A DNA stretch of 5,156 bases from Thermomicrobiaceae bacterium. GTDB lineage: Bacteria; Chloroflexota; Chloroflexia; Thermomicrobiales; Thermomicrobiaceae. A program made the position numbers and the translations under genes. Location of the stretch: contig SKKR01000076.1 in assembly GCA_007123655.1 (NCBI GenBank), forward strand, positions 1 through 5,156. Reading direction: 5' to 3'. Positions 5,093 to 5,156 of the stretch are shown piece by piece (within the stretch, counting starts at the first letter, position 1; every line of letters starts with the position of its first letter). Below the pieces are notes generated by a model. The model was not told where the DNA came from. It was given only the letters and a program-made list of their open reading frames with translations, and did not search any database.

Positions 5093-5156
5093 ATGGCAGA
5101 GCATCCGGTTACTGTGCGAAATGCATCGCGAGACTGTGTTCTCGGCGAGCGGGTTC
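5093..5156 (+). CDS. DUF192 (UPF0127)-like protein, N-terminal fragment running off the window
   Basis: An open frame from the ATG at 5093 to the window edge gives 21 codons beginning M-A-E-H-P-V-T-V-R-N-A-S-R-D and continuing C-V-L-G-E-R-V. The pattern V-R-N-x-(T/S)-R-x-x-x-L-x-x-(R/E)-V is how many DUF192 proteins start, ahead of their A-D-T-F-W-x-R-x-x-G-L-x-G motif, which would lie just outside the window. No signal peptide is visible, so this copy looks cytoplasmic. The molecular function of the family is not well established. The short 12-nt spacing from tadC and the ribosome binding site overlapping the tadC stop place it in the same transcript. The call rests on 21 residues and recall of the family pattern, so another identity remains possible. 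Confidence 0.55.
   Translation, partial: MAEHPVTVRNASRDCVLGERV

Overview
The window is a continuous piece of a Tad/Flp (type IVc) pilus assembly operon. Every gene runs on the + strand. The order is the end of a cpaB/rcpC-like gene, cpaE/tadZ, cpaF/tadA, tadB, tadC, and the first 21 codons of a DUF192 (UPF0127)-like gene. The DNA is G+C-rich. There is no sign of RNA genes, insertion sequences, CRISPR arrays or phage genes.

The organism is most likely a member of the Chloroflexota, perhaps Thermomicrobia-like, or another lineage without a classical outer membrane. This is inferred from three things: the CpaB-type gene is followed after 1 nt by cpaE with no secretin gene (cpaC/rcpA) between them, the TadB and TadC wording is of the kind I associate with Chloroflexota, and a DUF192 gene follows tadC. 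The assignment is tentative because no lineage marker gene is present.

Layout. Bases 1-213 hold the C-terminal 70 codons of the SAF/CpaB-like protein. Bases 215-1480 encode CpaE, an intact-looking receiver domain fused to a MinD/ParA-like ATPase whose P-loop lysine is replaced by arginine. Bases 1481-1597 are the only sizeable gap (117 nt). It is packed with GC-rich inverted and direct repeats, including a perfect 10-bp stem that straddles the cpaE stop codon. Bases 1598-3103 encode the CpaF motor ATPase, with a long disordered N-terminal tether. Bases 3155-4132 and 4157-5080 encode the two inner-membrane platform proteins TadB and TadC. From 5093 to the window edge runs the DUF192-like start.

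How they work together, from knowledge of the family: CpaF hydrolyses ATP and drives pilin extraction and insertion through the TadB/TadC membrane platform. CpaE/TadZ places the machine in the cell and may receive a signal through its receiver domain. CpaB/RcpC belongs to the extracytoplasmic part of the apparatus. The pilin (flp), prepilin peptidase (cpaA/tadV) and pseudopilins (tadE/F) are not in this window and would be expected nearby.

This is a recognisable system, not a new one. The points worth a second look are the CpaE active-site change and C-terminal amphipathic tail, the structured cpaE-cpaF gap, the CpaF tether, and the DUF192 linkage.
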